DNA of 7,493 nt from Marinosulfonomonas sp. (GCA_019090845.1 JAHRVD010000273.1:1-7493), one strand, 5' to 3'; shown: positions 1-6,642, numbered from the stretch's first letter. Notes: generated by a model not told the origin, from the sequence alone. Program-made: numbers and translations.

Positions 1-237
1 GATGCGGGCAAGCCTTGTGGAAACGAGGCCAACGCCGCCAAATATCTGGCCGCAGAAGCCGCCGTCAAAGCCACACAAACCGCGCAGCTAACCTTTGGCG
101 GATTTGGTTATGCCAAGGAATACCACGTCGAACGGCTGGTGCGCGAGGCGATCCTGTTCCGCATTGCACCGGTTACGCCGCAGTTGGTATTGTCGTTTAT
201 TGCCGAACATGCGCTTGGCTTGCCCAAGTCGTATTAA
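1..237 (+). CDS. Acyl-CoA dehydrogenase, C-terminal end (partial)
   Basis: The reading frame is open from base 1 and ends at TAA 235-237, giving the last 78 residues of a protein whose start lies left of the window. It contains TFGGFGYAKEYHVERLVREA (residues 32-51), the helix of the acyl-CoA dehydrogenase C-terminal domain that precedes the FAD/substrate loop. It ends in LGLPKSY, an ending I associate with one acyl-CoA dehydrogenase subgroup. At the place where medium-chain enzymes carry the catalytic Glu (YEGT) this protein has APVT, so its base would have to lie elsewhere, as in isovaleryl-CoA dehydrogenase-type enzymes; this alignment is by eye. It should be a soluble flavoenzyme making a 2,3-unsaturated acyl-CoA. 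It converges on the minus-strand operon, from which a terminator separates it, so it is a separate transcription unit, although it may serve a related pathway. Confidence 0.85.
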   Translation, partial: DAGKPCGNEANAAKYLAAEAAVKATQTAQLTFGGFGYAKEYHVERLVREAILFRIAPVTPQLVLSFIAEHALGLPKSY

Positions 238-245
238 ACAAAACA

Positions 246-279
246 GCCCCGCACCAGACAGGTGCGGGGCCGGTTTTTT
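246..279 (+). terminator. Strong rho-independent terminator between convergent genes
   Basis: A perfect 10-bp stem, GCCCCGCACC (246-255) and GGTGCGGGGC (261-270), has a 5-nt loop and is followed by CGG and six T residues (274-279). It begins 8 bases after the stop of the left acyl-CoA dehydrogenase gene. Read on the minus strand, the same stem is followed by TGTTTTGTTTAAT, so it may also stop transcripts of the opposing operon, whose last stop codon is at 295-297. The T-run is cleaner on the plus strand. Confidence 0.93.
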
Positions 280-294
280 CTGGTTTACATCACG

Positions 295-1440
295 CTAAAG
301 CGTCGCAGAAGTGCCTAAAATATTGGTCACCTGACTGGACAACACGCCGCCATTGCCATGACACAGCGCCAGTTCGGCGCCTTCAATTTGACGCTCGCCC
401 GTCTGACCGCGCAACTGGCGCACGGCCTCGACCAGTGTGAACATGCCATACATTCCCGGATGCACGCAGCTTAGCCCGCCTCCATTGGTATTCACTGGCA
501 ATTCGCCACCCGGCGCGATGCGACCGCCTTGCACAAAGGCACCGCCTTCGCCTTTTTTGCAAAACCCCAGATCTTCAAGAAACAGGATCACATTGATGGT
601 GAAGGCGTCATAAAGCTGGACCACGTCGATGTCGGCGGCACTGACGCCCGCCATCGCCATCGCAGCCGCACCCGATTGCGCAGCGCCGGTGACAGTCAGA
701 TCAGCCATTTCCGAGATGTCGCGATGGGTTGTGCCTTCGCCGCCGCCAAGAAAGTAAACCGGCGGTTGCGGATGATCGACCGCCACCTCGGCGCGACGCA
801 TCACCAGCGCAGCGCCACCGTCCGTTACCAGACAGCAATCGCGCACACGAAGCGGATCAGAGATCAGGCGCGATGCGATCACATCCTCGCGCGTCAGCGG
901 ATCGCGCACAAATGCTTCGGGATTTTTCTGCGCCCAACCGCGTGCAGCCACAGCGACATCCGCCAATTGTTCGCGCGTTGTTCCAAACTGATGCATATGC
1001 CGGTCCGCGGCCAGTGCATAGGACGACAGCGGGAACATCGGTTTATAGGGCGCTTCATAGGTCGGCAACCCAATCGCTGTCATCAGTTTTCCCGAGGCCG
1101 TGCGTTGATTGCTGCCATAGCAGATCACCACGGTTTCGGCCAAACCGGTTTCCAGTAACATCGCGGCCCACATCGTATGCGACAGGAACGATGAACCACC
1201 CATCCGGTTATTCATGGTGAACTTTGGCGCGATCCCCAGCTCTTGCACCAGGGTCAGACCCGACAGCAGATCGAGCGGCTGACATGTGGCAATCGCGTCG
1301 ACCTCGGACAGCTTGACGCCCGCATCTGCCAGTGCGCCGTGGACGGCCTCGATCGTGATATCCATTGACGTGCGCCCATGCGCTTCGCCGCAACCTGCAA
1401 GGGCTGCGCCGACGATGGCGGCTTTGCCTCGTAAACTCAT
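295..1440 (-). CDS. Thiolase-fold, SCP2/Ltp2-like protein; probable CoA-ester C-C lyase with atypical active site
   Basis: The 381-residue protein has the length of the thiolase / SCP2-thiolase superfamily. Visible landmarks are MNNRMGGSSF (76-85) at the nucleophile loop, DCCLVTDGGAALV (201-213), YDAF (277-280) replacing thiolase NEAF, NTNGGGLS (317-324), HP (327-328) and LCHGNGG (359-365). Aligned by eye with biosynthetic thiolase, the nucleophilic Cys is Gly81, whereas the second-site His (H327) and C-terminal Cys (C360) look retained. Loss of the nucleophile is typical of Ltp2, the retro-aldolase that splits 17-hydroxy steroid side-chain CoA esters with a DUF35 partner. The preceding gene encodes such a DUF35 protein and its stop overlaps this start as ATGA, so a two-subunit complex is inferred. 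The start has GGAGGT (1446-1451) 5 nt upstream. It is the last gene of the operon. Database annotation as 'acetyl-CoA acetyltransferase' would probably be misleading. Function as an aldolase is inference, and the substrate is unknown. Confidence 0.9.
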   Translation of the reverse strand: MSLRGKAAIVGAALAGCGEAHGRTSMDITIEAVHGALADAGVKLSEVDAIATCQPLDLLSGLTLVQELGIAPKFTMNNRMGGSSFLSHTMWAAMLLETGLAETVVICYGSNQRTASGKLMTAIGLPTYEAPYKPMFPLSSYALAADRHMHQFGTTREQLADVAVAARGWAQKNPEAFVRDPLTREDVIASRLISDPLRVRDCCLVTDGGAALVMRRAEVAVDHPQPPVYFLGGGEGTTHRDISEMADLTVTGAAQSGAAAMAMAGVSAADIDVVQLYDAFTINVILFLEDLGFCKKGEGGAFVQGGRIAPGGELPVNTNGGGLSCVHPGMYGMFTLVEAVRQLRGQTGERQIEGAELALCHGNGGVLSSQVTNILGTSATL

Positions 1441-1835
1441 TGCGCACCTCCGGTGGGGGTGAAGATGACGGCGGGTTCGCCGTTCATGCCTTCACCTATG
1501 GACGCCTGAACCGCCATGCCGGTGGTGATACCGCTGGGTTCGACACCGTCGACCCTGCTCATCATCCGCACACCTTCGGCCAGATCGACAAGAACGACAT
1601 TATAGTCGCCGCCCTTTTCGGGTCGCCGGTGGACTATGGTCTTAGCATAGACCGTGCCCGCCCCCGAGGGTTCAACCCAAGCTAAAGCCGCCGCACCGCA
1701 ATGGGGGCAGATCGGGCGGGGGTGAAACACGTAAGCGTCGCACTCGCCACAGCGCTGGATGCGGAAATCGCCCGCCGCCAGCATTTCTGCAAACTGGGCA
1801 TCCGGGCCCGGACCCTCGAAGGTATTGATAGTCAT
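1437..1835 (-). CDS. DUF35 zinc-ribbon/OB-fold protein, partner of the thiolase-like enzyme
   Basis: This 132-residue protein has the rubredoxin-like zinc ribbon followed by an OB-fold that defines the DUF35 family. The zinc ligands are C29-x2-C32 and C43-x2-C46 (IQRCGECDAY and PICPHCG). The OB-fold follows (about 53-125), with GTVYAKTIVHR, YNVVLVDLAEGVRMMSRVDG and VIFTPTGG. DUF35 proteins act as non-catalytic partners of thiolase-fold enzymes, for example in the Ltp2 aldolase and in the PhlACB acyltransferase, contributing to assembly and the CoA channel. I chose ATG 1833-1835 because AAGGAGG sits 5 nt upstream. An in-frame ATG at 1877 would add 14 residues that lie mostly inside the end of the SDR gene and lack family resemblance. 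The stop (TGA) overlaps the ATG of the thiolase-like gene by 4 bp, which implies translational coupling and equal stoichiometry. Confidence 0.93.
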   Translation of the reverse strand: MTINTFEGPGPDAQFAEMLAAGDFRIQRCGECDAYVFHPRPICPHCGAAALAWVEPSGAGTVYAKTIVHRRPEKGGDYNVVLVDLAEGVRMMSRVDGVEPSGITTGMAVQASIGEGMNGEPAVIFTPTGGAQ

Positions 1836-1840
1836 TGTGT

Positions 1841-1847
1841 CCTCCTT
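1841..1847 (-). promoter_or_regulatory. Ribosome binding site that fixes the DUF35 start
   Basis: AAGGAGG on the minus strand, 5 nt before ATG 1833-1835. It overlaps the TAA of the SDR gene (1846-1848), so ribosomes finishing the SDR would sit on this site. It supports the shorter 132-residue DUF35 protein over the longer in-frame start at 1877. Confidence 0.85.
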
Positions 1848-2616
1848 AAAAGCCGATGTGCAGACCGCCGTTAACACTCAGATGCTGGCCGGTGATATAG
1901 GAAGCGGCATCGGACAACAGGAAGCAGACAGGTTTGGCCACTTCTTCCGGGTCGCTCATCCGGGCCATCGGAATCTGGGACATGTATTTATCAAGGAATT
2001 TGTCGGAACGGATCGTCTCGGTCATCGGTGTTTCGACCATGCCAAAACAGACGCTGTTAACGTTGATGCCATAGCGCCCCCATTCTTTTGCACCGCACAT
2101 CGTTAGACCCAGAACACCGGATTTGGCGGCGCCATAGTTGATCTGACCGATCGTTCCGCGACGCCCGGCGTCCGATGAGATATTCACGATCCTGCGGGGG
2201 CCGGGGCCTTTCACCTCGGCCTGCTCACGATAATAAGTGCCAACCGCCTGAAGGCAGGCAAAGACACCTGTCAGGTTCACGTCGATCACCTGCTGCCAGG
2301 TGGCGCGGTCCATCTTGTGAATCATTGCGGCGCGGACAATACCGGCATTGTTTACGAGGCCGTTGATATCGCCAAACTTATCAAGCGCGAATTTCACCAT
2401 CTCGTCCGGAAAGTCCGGGTCGGCCACATCGCCAGAAATTGCCGCGCAATTGGCGCCAATCATTTCGGCCGTTTCATTTACGGTATCAGCGTTCCAGTCA
2501 GTGGCCACCACTTTGGCGCCCATGTCGGCGGCAAATTGTGCCACGCCGCGGCCAATGCCCTGGCCGGCGCCGGTGACGATGATGACGCGATCTTCAAGTG
2601 TCATTGGATTGGTCAT
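1846..2616 (-). CDS. Short-chain dehydrogenase/reductase (FabG-like, probably NAD-dependent)
   Basis: The 256-residue protein is a classical SDR of normal length. It shows the cofactor motif TGAGQGIG (15-22), Asp40 at the end of beta-2 (VVATDWN), which favours NAD over NADP, the NNAG motif (89-92), Asn114, and the catalytic Ser148 - Tyr161 - Lys165 set (NISSDAG, then YGAAK). It ends in ITGQHLSVNGG, as FabG-like proteins do. A likely role is oxidising a hydroxyl, or reducing a keto group, on the CoA-bound substrate of this operon, such as a 3-hydroxyacyl-CoA or a ring alcohol; the family alone does not decide which. ATG 2614-2616 is preceded by GGGAGG with a 7-nt spacer. A second in-frame ATG lies four codons downstream (2602-2604) but has no comparable site. 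It is 42 bp after the thioesterase gene and 10 bp before the DUF35 gene. Confidence 0.95.
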   Translation of the reverse strand: MTNPMTLEDRVIIVTGAGQGIGRGVAQFAADMGAKVVATDWNADTVNETAEMIGANCAAISGDVADPDFPDEMVKFALDKFGDINGLVNNAGIVRAAMIHKMDRATWQQVIDVNLTGVFACLQAVGTYYREQAEVKGPGPRRIVNISSDAGRRGTIGQINYGAAKSGVLGLTMCGAKEWGRYGINVNSVCFGMVETPMTETIRSDKFLDKYMSQIPMARMSDPEEVAKPVCFLLSDAASYITGQHLSVNGGLHIGF

Positions 2617-2658
2617 TGTATTTCCTCCCTGAAAAATATGAATTCATTTGATGTCTGG

Positions 2659-3090
2659 CTATTTTGGTATGCCCTCAAGGTTTTCTGAACCGGTTCGATA
2701 GCGGATGACTGCCTCGCCCTTGCCAATCAGATCACCATTTTGGTTATGCACCTCGGCGTCAACGAATTTGATCTTGCGCCCGCCACCCCGGACCCGGCCG
2801 GTTGCGATCAGCGTATCACCCAGACCCGCCTGACCTATGAAGTTGCAATTCAGTGACAGCGTTACGCATTGGCGCTTTCGGTCTGGGTCAGGGCACCAGA
2901 TTGCGCAAAAAGTCGCGGCATTATCCAACATCGCCGCAACCACGCCACCATGCACAACATTGGCGCGGTTCAGGTGGTGGCCCAGTACTTCGACCTTTAG
3001 TTCGGCCTCATTTTCCTTCCAGATGGTAAACTCAACGCCCATCAGTTCTGTGAACGAAAATACGTCGTCTGGTTTGAACAAGCTGGTCAT
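2659..3090 (-). CDS. PaaI-like hotdog-fold acyl-CoA thioesterase
   Basis: The 143-residue protein has the size and signature of the PaaI/4HBT hotdog family. The loop and helix NVVHGGVVAAMLDNAA (44-59) carry His47-Gly48-Gly49 and Asp56, the position of the usual catalytic acid. The beta-sheet segments TLSLNCNFIGQAGLGDTLIATGRV (77-100) and KIKFVDAEVHNQNGDLIGKGEAVIRY (106-131) follow. It should hydrolyse an acyl-CoA to the free acid and CoA in the cytoplasm. In a catabolic operon this usually means releasing CoA from a stalled intermediate or a product, as PaaI does in phenylacetate breakdown; which applies here is inference. The ATG at 3088-3090 is the only good start, but its ribosome site (AGGAAA about 11 nt upstream) is weaker than those of its neighbours. 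It lies 54 bp after the ACAD1 gene. Confidence 0.92.
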   Translation of the reverse strand: MTSLFKPDDVFSFTELMGVEFTIWKENEAELKVEVLGHHLNRANVVHGGVVAAMLDNAATFCAIWCPDPDRKRQCVTLSLNCNFIGQAGLGDTLIATGRVRGGGRKIKFVDAEVHNQNGDLIGKGEAVIRYRTGSENLEGIPK

Positions 3091-3144
3091 AAAAGGATCA
3101 TTTCCTGCACGAGCAGTTTACAGGCACCCGGCCATACAAAGCGA

Positions 3145-4371
3145 TTAGAGGTCACGAAACGGCACATCTTTGTCCACCCTGATATCCACGGGCATGCCCA
3201 GTATCCGTTCGGCAATGATGTTGCGCTGAATTTCATCGGCTCCGCCTGAAACCCGGTTGCCAGGCGCCGTCATGTATTCGTTGCGCCAGCGCAGAGATTC
3301 GGCATCTGATGTATCAGCGATAGCGGCGGAACTGCCCATCAGTTCCAATGCGAAACCAGACATTTCCTGACGCAATCTCCCAAGCAACAGTTTGCCAATA
3401 GACCCCTCGACACCGGGTTCCTGCCCGCGCGAAAGCGAGGTCATGATCCGGTAGCTGGTAAATTCCAATCCGCGCTGGCGAGCGGTGAAATCTGCGATAC
3501 GGGCCCGCACTTCGCCGTCCTCGATTGCCGGGCGACCGTTCAGTTGCACCCGCTTGGCCAGATCGATCAGCTCTTCTGTTTTTGCGCCGCCGACAGCGCG
3601 ACCGACAGAAAGCGTCAATCGTTCGTTCATCAATGTGGTCAACGCGACGCGCCAACCACCATCAACTTCGCCAACCCGGTTGGCATCCGAAACCTTGAGC
3701 CCGTCAATAAAGACTTCGTTAAAGCTTTCGGCCCCCGATATCTGAGTGATCGGGCGGGCCTCGATTGCCGGGTCATTCATGTCCACTATGAACATGGTCA
3801 TGCCTTTGTGTTTTGGTACATCCGGGTTGGTGCGCGCCAACAAAAGACCGTGTTGAGAATAATGAGCGCCAGACGTCCAGACCTTTTGCCCGGTGATTTC
3901 CCAAGTGTCGCCATCGCGTTTGGCCCGTGTGCGAACGCCGGCCAAATCTGACCCGGCAGCAGGTTCTGAAAACAACTGGCACCAAATGCCGTCACCGGCC
4001 AGAAGCCCCGGCAGGATGTCGGCTTTTTGCTTTTCGGTTCCATGCACCATCAATGTTGGGCCGACCAGAGCAACACCGACCAGATGTGCAAAAGGTGGCA
4101 CGCGATAGCGTCCTTCTTCCTGGTTCCACACAACCTGTTGCATCGGCGTGCCGCCCATGCCGCCATATTCCTTGGGCCAAGTTATCCCGGCCCACCCGGC
4201 GTCGGCTTTTTGCTTTTGCCACTTGCCAGCCTGAACCACTTGGTCCGGGTTGTGGGCCATAAAGGTATCTTGCGTGGTCTTACTGCCGTCGCGCAATGTG
4301 GCATTGTCATCAAGCCATGCGCGGACTTTGGCGCGAAAGTCGGCCTCTGCGGACGTGTCGTTGAAATCCAT
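3145..4371 (-). CDS. Acyl-CoA dehydrogenase, alpha-like subunit (ACAD1)
   Basis: The 408-residue flavoenzyme has the N-terminal helical domain (about 5-125), the middle beta domain with QLFSEPAAGSDLAGV (132-146, the acyl-CoA dehydrogenase signature), GQKVWTSGAHYS (161-172), and the C-terminal helical domain ending in SGGADEIQRNIIAERILGMP (375-394). The MCAD catalytic Glu (in YEGT) aligns by eye with Gly376. Glu250 in LMNERLTL falls where isovaleryl-CoA dehydrogenase has its base, so it is the better candidate. This architecture fits the FadE-type enzymes that work as alpha2beta2 heteromers on bulky substrates such as steroid side-chain CoA esters, and the gene immediately upstream encodes a plausible partner. 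Only one base separates the two genes, so expression is coupled. GGAAGGAA lies about 9 nt before the ATG. The reaction would be alpha,beta-desaturation with electron transfer to ETF. Confidence 0.95.
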   Translation of the reverse strand: MDFNDTSAEADFRAKVRAWLDDNATLRDGSKTTQDTFMAHNPDQVVQAGKWQKQKADAGWAGITWPKEYGGMGGTPMQQVVWNQEEGRYRVPPFAHLVGVALVGPTLMVHGTEKQKADILPGLLAGDGIWCQLFSEPAAGSDLAGVRTRAKRDGDTWEITGQKVWTSGAHYSQHGLLLARTNPDVPKHKGMTMFIVDMNDPAIEARPITQISGAESFNEVFIDGLKVSDANRVGEVDGGWRVALTTLMNERLTLSVGRAVGGAKTEELIDLAKRVQLNGRPAIEDGEVRARIADFTARQRGLEFTSYRIMTSLSRGQEPGVEGSIGKLLLGRLRQEMSGFALELMGSSAAIADTSDAESLRWRNEYMTAPGNRVSGGADEIQRNIIAERILGMPVDIRVDKDVPFRDL

Positions 4372-4372
4372 G

Positions 4373-5479
4373 TCAGCTATTTCCTTCCGGCAAAGCTTGA
4401 ATAAGGCGTTCTCGCCAAATTGCGGCAGGTCCCAGCAGTGCCTTCAGATGCCAGCCGCGCCGCACAAATAGATGCGGGTCGGCAATCCAGGTGATGCCGA
4501 TACCGCCGTGAATTTGAATGGTTTCTTCGCCCGCGTATTGGCACGCATCAAGGGCGGTTAATCGGGCGCAGGCAGCAGCTTCGGCCAATCGCGCGTCATC
4601 GCTGGCAAGCGCCCATGCGCCGAAGAACGCGTTCGAGCGGGCCAGTTCAATCTTGGCAAACATATCGGCAAGCCGGTGCTTGATCGCCTGAAATCCACCG
4701 ATCGGGCGACCAAAGGCTTTGCGCTCTTTTGCATAATCAGAAGATACCGCCAACGCCCGCCCGGCAAGGCCGATTTGTTCGAATGCAACCAGTATAGCCG
4801 CGCCATCGACCAGCTTCTTGATCGCGGCGCCATTCGCCCCGGTCAGCGCGTCGGCGGGTGCGCCGTCAAAGGTCAGGCGCGCCATGGGTCGGGTGCGATC
4901 GGTAGCATCAAGTGCCTCGCGTTCGACGCCGGGACCAGTCAAATCAACCAAATACAGGCCGGGTTGGCCGGTGTCATCCAAAGCAGCAACCAGCGCAACA
5001 TCAGCGTTGCCACCATCGGGAACCGGCGATTTAACGCCTTGGATGAGGCCGCCGGATACTTTTGCCGTGATAACACCCGGTGCAATCCCACCGTTTTCGC
5101 TAAGTGCGGCGGTTACGATTTTCTTGCCGCTGGCAATTGCGGGCAGCAATGCAGATTTTTGTGCGTCCGAACCGTGTTGCACCACGGCAGGTGCGACCAG
5201 ATACATTGCCTGTGCGAACGGGATACAGGCAAGGGTGCGCCCGATTTCTTCGGCCAGAACGGCCAATTCAACCGCCCCCATGCCAGAGCCTCCATATTCC
5301 TCGGGGATGCCGATACCCAGCCAGCCGCCTTCGGCAAGCTTGCTCCAAAGATCGCCGTCAAAACCGTCGGGATTTTCGTTAAGCAGCAGATGGGCACCAA
5401 CAAGTGTTGCGTTTTCATCCAGTAACCGCCCCGCGGCCTCTCTGATGGCGTCCTGATCTTCGGAGAAACCGAAATCCAT
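4373..5479 (-). CDS. Acyl-CoA dehydrogenase, beta-like subunit (ACAD2)
   Basis: The 368-residue protein begins MDFGFSEDQDAIREAAGRLL, the usual start of this family. It has WLGIGIPEEYGGSG (53-66), the C-terminal-domain motif YAKERKAFGRPIGGFQAIKHRLADM (249-273), and QIHGGIGITWIADPHLFVRR (322-341). The middle-domain signature is degenerate: LSENGGIAPG (127-136) replaces the SEPxxGSD of its partner, and no YEGT-type Glu follows the GGIG helix. This points to a subunit that completes the flavin or substrate site of a heteromer rather than an independent enzyme; that is inference from pairing and motif decay. I chose ATG 5477-5479 because the family N-terminus starts there and AAAGGGA lies 5 nt upstream. 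An in-frame ATG at 5530 would add 17 residues unlike the family. It is the first gene of the operon and is followed 1 bp later by ACAD1. Confidence 0.93.
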   Translation of the reverse strand: MDFGFSEDQDAIREAAGRLLDENATLVGAHLLLNENPDGFDGDLWSKLAEGGWLGIGIPEEYGGSGMGAVELAVLAEEIGRTLACIPFAQAMYLVAPAVVQHGSDAQKSALLPAIASGKKIVTAALSENGGIAPGVITAKVSGGLIQGVKSPVPDGGNADVALVAALDDTGQPGLYLVDLTGPGVEREALDATDRTRPMARLTFDGAPADALTGANGAAIKKLVDGAAILVAFEQIGLAGRALAVSSDYAKERKAFGRPIGGFQAIKHRLADMFAKIELARSNAFFGAWALASDDARLAEAAACARLTALDACQYAGEETIQIHGGIGITWIADPHLFVRRGWHLKALLGPAAIWRERLIQALPEGNS

Positions 5480-5579
5480 ATTTATCCCTTTCGCCGAGAT
5501 GTCGCAGTTTCGACAGTCAGTCGCCTGCAATGCGATGGTTTTTCCGATGGGTGATTGTTATCGACCACAGCGGGTTTAA

Positions 5580-5604
5580 TCTAACAAATGTTAGAAACGT
5601 TAGA
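5580..5604. promoter_or_regulatory. Operator-like dyad TCTAAC-N4-GTTAGA plus a third half-site
   Basis: TCTAAC (5580-5585), AAAT, GTTAGA (5590-5595) is a perfect 6-4-6 inverted repeat. A second GTTAGA follows at 5599-5604, 9 bp on, giving three half-sites in 25 bp. It lies about 100 bp upstream of the ACAD2 start and overlaps a possible -10 element of the operon promoter. The symmetry suits a dimeric repressor of the TetR, GntR or IclR type. Neither neighbouring regulator can be assigned to it from sequence alone. Confidence 0.55.
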
Positions 5605-5617
5605 CCGCGTTTTGCAA
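5588..5617 (-). promoter_or_regulatory. Possible sigma-70-like promoter of the six-gene operon
   Basis: On the minus strand, TTGCAA (5617-5612) and TAACAT (5593-5588) are separated by 18 bp and match the -35 and -10 consensus at four of six positions each. Transcription would start about 100 nt before the ACAD2 ATG and the -10 would lie inside the dyad at 5580-5604. The elements are weak, and read-through from the IclR gene immediately upstream is an alternative. The rest of the 5480-5735 gap also holds a 10-bp perfect palindrome CACATATGTG at 5655-5664. Confidence 0.3.
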
Positions 5618-5735
5618 CGCCGGGCAACCGATTCAGGGCTTACGAATTGGGTATCACATATGTGCTGGAATGGCAGGCAGAAAAAGACGTGCCAATGGCA
5701 CAATCGGATGCGCTTGCCAATATTTGCGACAGAAT

Positions 5736-6611
5736 TTAACTGCCGGTCATTGCCCAAAGTTTAGGGGTTTCAATTCGGTCGCGTGCGGTTCCAATTGATA
5801 TCGGCGCAGAAGCGCCGATTTTCGCAGGAGCGGCCTCGTTGCCGAAAAAGCGGTCGATTTCCTCTTGCAAGATCGCTGCCAGTTCATTTTCGCGCGACCG
5901 GATCACATCAGTCGGCGCACCAATGCCAACAACCAACGGCCGGTCGGTACATTCGCGCGGCAACAACGTCGCGATCAGGCCAGAGCCCTGAACAACACGA
6001 TCATAGGACATAAAATATCCTTTTTCCCGCGTTGCTGAGATAGAGGCGAGCACCGTTTTGATATCCACCACTGGCTCTCCGTCAGTGCGGTATGCGTTAA
6101 TGCGGTGGAACATGCGCTGAACTTCGCTGCTGCTCATTGTGCTTAACAATGCACTGCCAACACCGGACGTGCCCAATGGACGCCGGGTGCCCAGCGAAAT
6201 GTGGTGCGGCACAGCTTTGTTGGGGTTCACGACCTGAATGTACTGTGCGTCGTCGCCATTGCGTGCGCCAAGCAGAACGACTTGTTTGCTGCGCTCGGAA
6301 ATGGCGTTCAGCAGGCGCAACAAGGCACCTTCACCAAACAGGGCGGGGTTCATCCATGATCCAATCAGCGGTACGCGGTCTGTCGGGAAATAGGTTCGTC
6401 CCTTGGTGTCGTAAGACAGAAAACCCATCGCCACCATGCTTTTGAGCAAGGCAGAGGTACTGGATTGCGGATATCCCAACTGACCAGAAACCTCGACGAC
6501 GTTCACTGGTCGGCGAACTTCGTCAAAAAACTCCAGCGTTTCAAGAGTTCGGGCAACAGATTTCACAACCCGCTGCTGGGGTTTCTTTTGAGTATTTTTG
6601 TCCAATGTCAT
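5736..6611 (-). CDS. IclR-family transcriptional regulator, upstream of the operon
   Basis: This 291-residue protein has the IclR layout: a winged helix-turn-helix at about 14-75 (VVKSVARTLETLEFFDE, then the recognition region LGYPQSSTSALLKSMVAMGFLSYD) and a C-terminal effector-binding domain at about 90-255, with GTRRPLGTSGVGSALLS (141-157) and REKGYFMSYDRVVQGSGLIATLL (195-217). The tail after 256, rich in Ala, Ile and Pro, extends past the usual end of the domain. IclR proteins commonly sense aromatic or acyl pathway intermediates and regulate an adjacent operon, so control of the downstream acyl-CoA genes is likely. I chose ATG 6609-6611 because GGGGAGG precedes it by 5 nt; an in-frame ATG at 6716 would add 35 residues running through the predicted promoter and operator. 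A perfect dyad at 6643-6662 suggests autoregulation. Confidence 0.94.
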   Translation of the reverse strand: MTLDKNTQKKPQQRVVKSVARTLETLEFFDEVRRPVNVVEVSGQLGYPQSSTSALLKSMVAMGFLSYDTKGRTYFPTDRVPLIGSWMNPALFGEGALLRLLNAISERSKQVVLLGARNGDDAQYIQVVNPNKAVPHHISLGTRRPLGTSGVGSALLSTMSSSEVQRMFHRINAYRTDGEPVVDIKTVLASISATREKGYFMSYDRVVQGSGLIATLLPRECTDRPLVVGIGAPTDVIRSRENELAAILQEEIDRFFGNEAAPAKIGASAPISIGTARDRIETPKLWAMTGS

Positions 6612-6616
6612 GATTT

Positions 6617-6623
6617 CCTCCCC
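6617..6623 (-). promoter_or_regulatory. Ribosome binding site that fixes the first IclR start
   Basis: GGGGAGG on the minus strand, 5 nt before ATG 6609-6611. It rules in favour of a 291-residue protein over a start 105 bases further upstream. Confidence 0.8.
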
Positions 6624-6642
6624 GTAAATCAAAACACGAATG

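Noticed and set aside
529..1158. Open frame of 209 codons on the plus strand
   Set aside because: It is antisense to the thiolase-like gene, with low-complexity His/Arg-rich composition typical of a shadow frame.
2638..2647. Palindrome ATGAATTCAT between the thioesterase and SDR genes
   Set aside because: It is only 10 bp inside an operon, AT-rich, and explained by chance around an EcoRI-type hexamer.
4676..5425. Open frame of 249 codons on the plus strand
   Set aside because: It lies wholly opposite the well-supported ACAD2 gene, resembles no family I know, is rich in Arg, Cys and Gln as antisense frames are, and has no ribosome site.
5530..5739. Plus-strand frame of 69 codons in the gap upstream of the operon
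   Set aside because: It has no ribosome site, matches no known family, and overlaps the likely operator and promoter.
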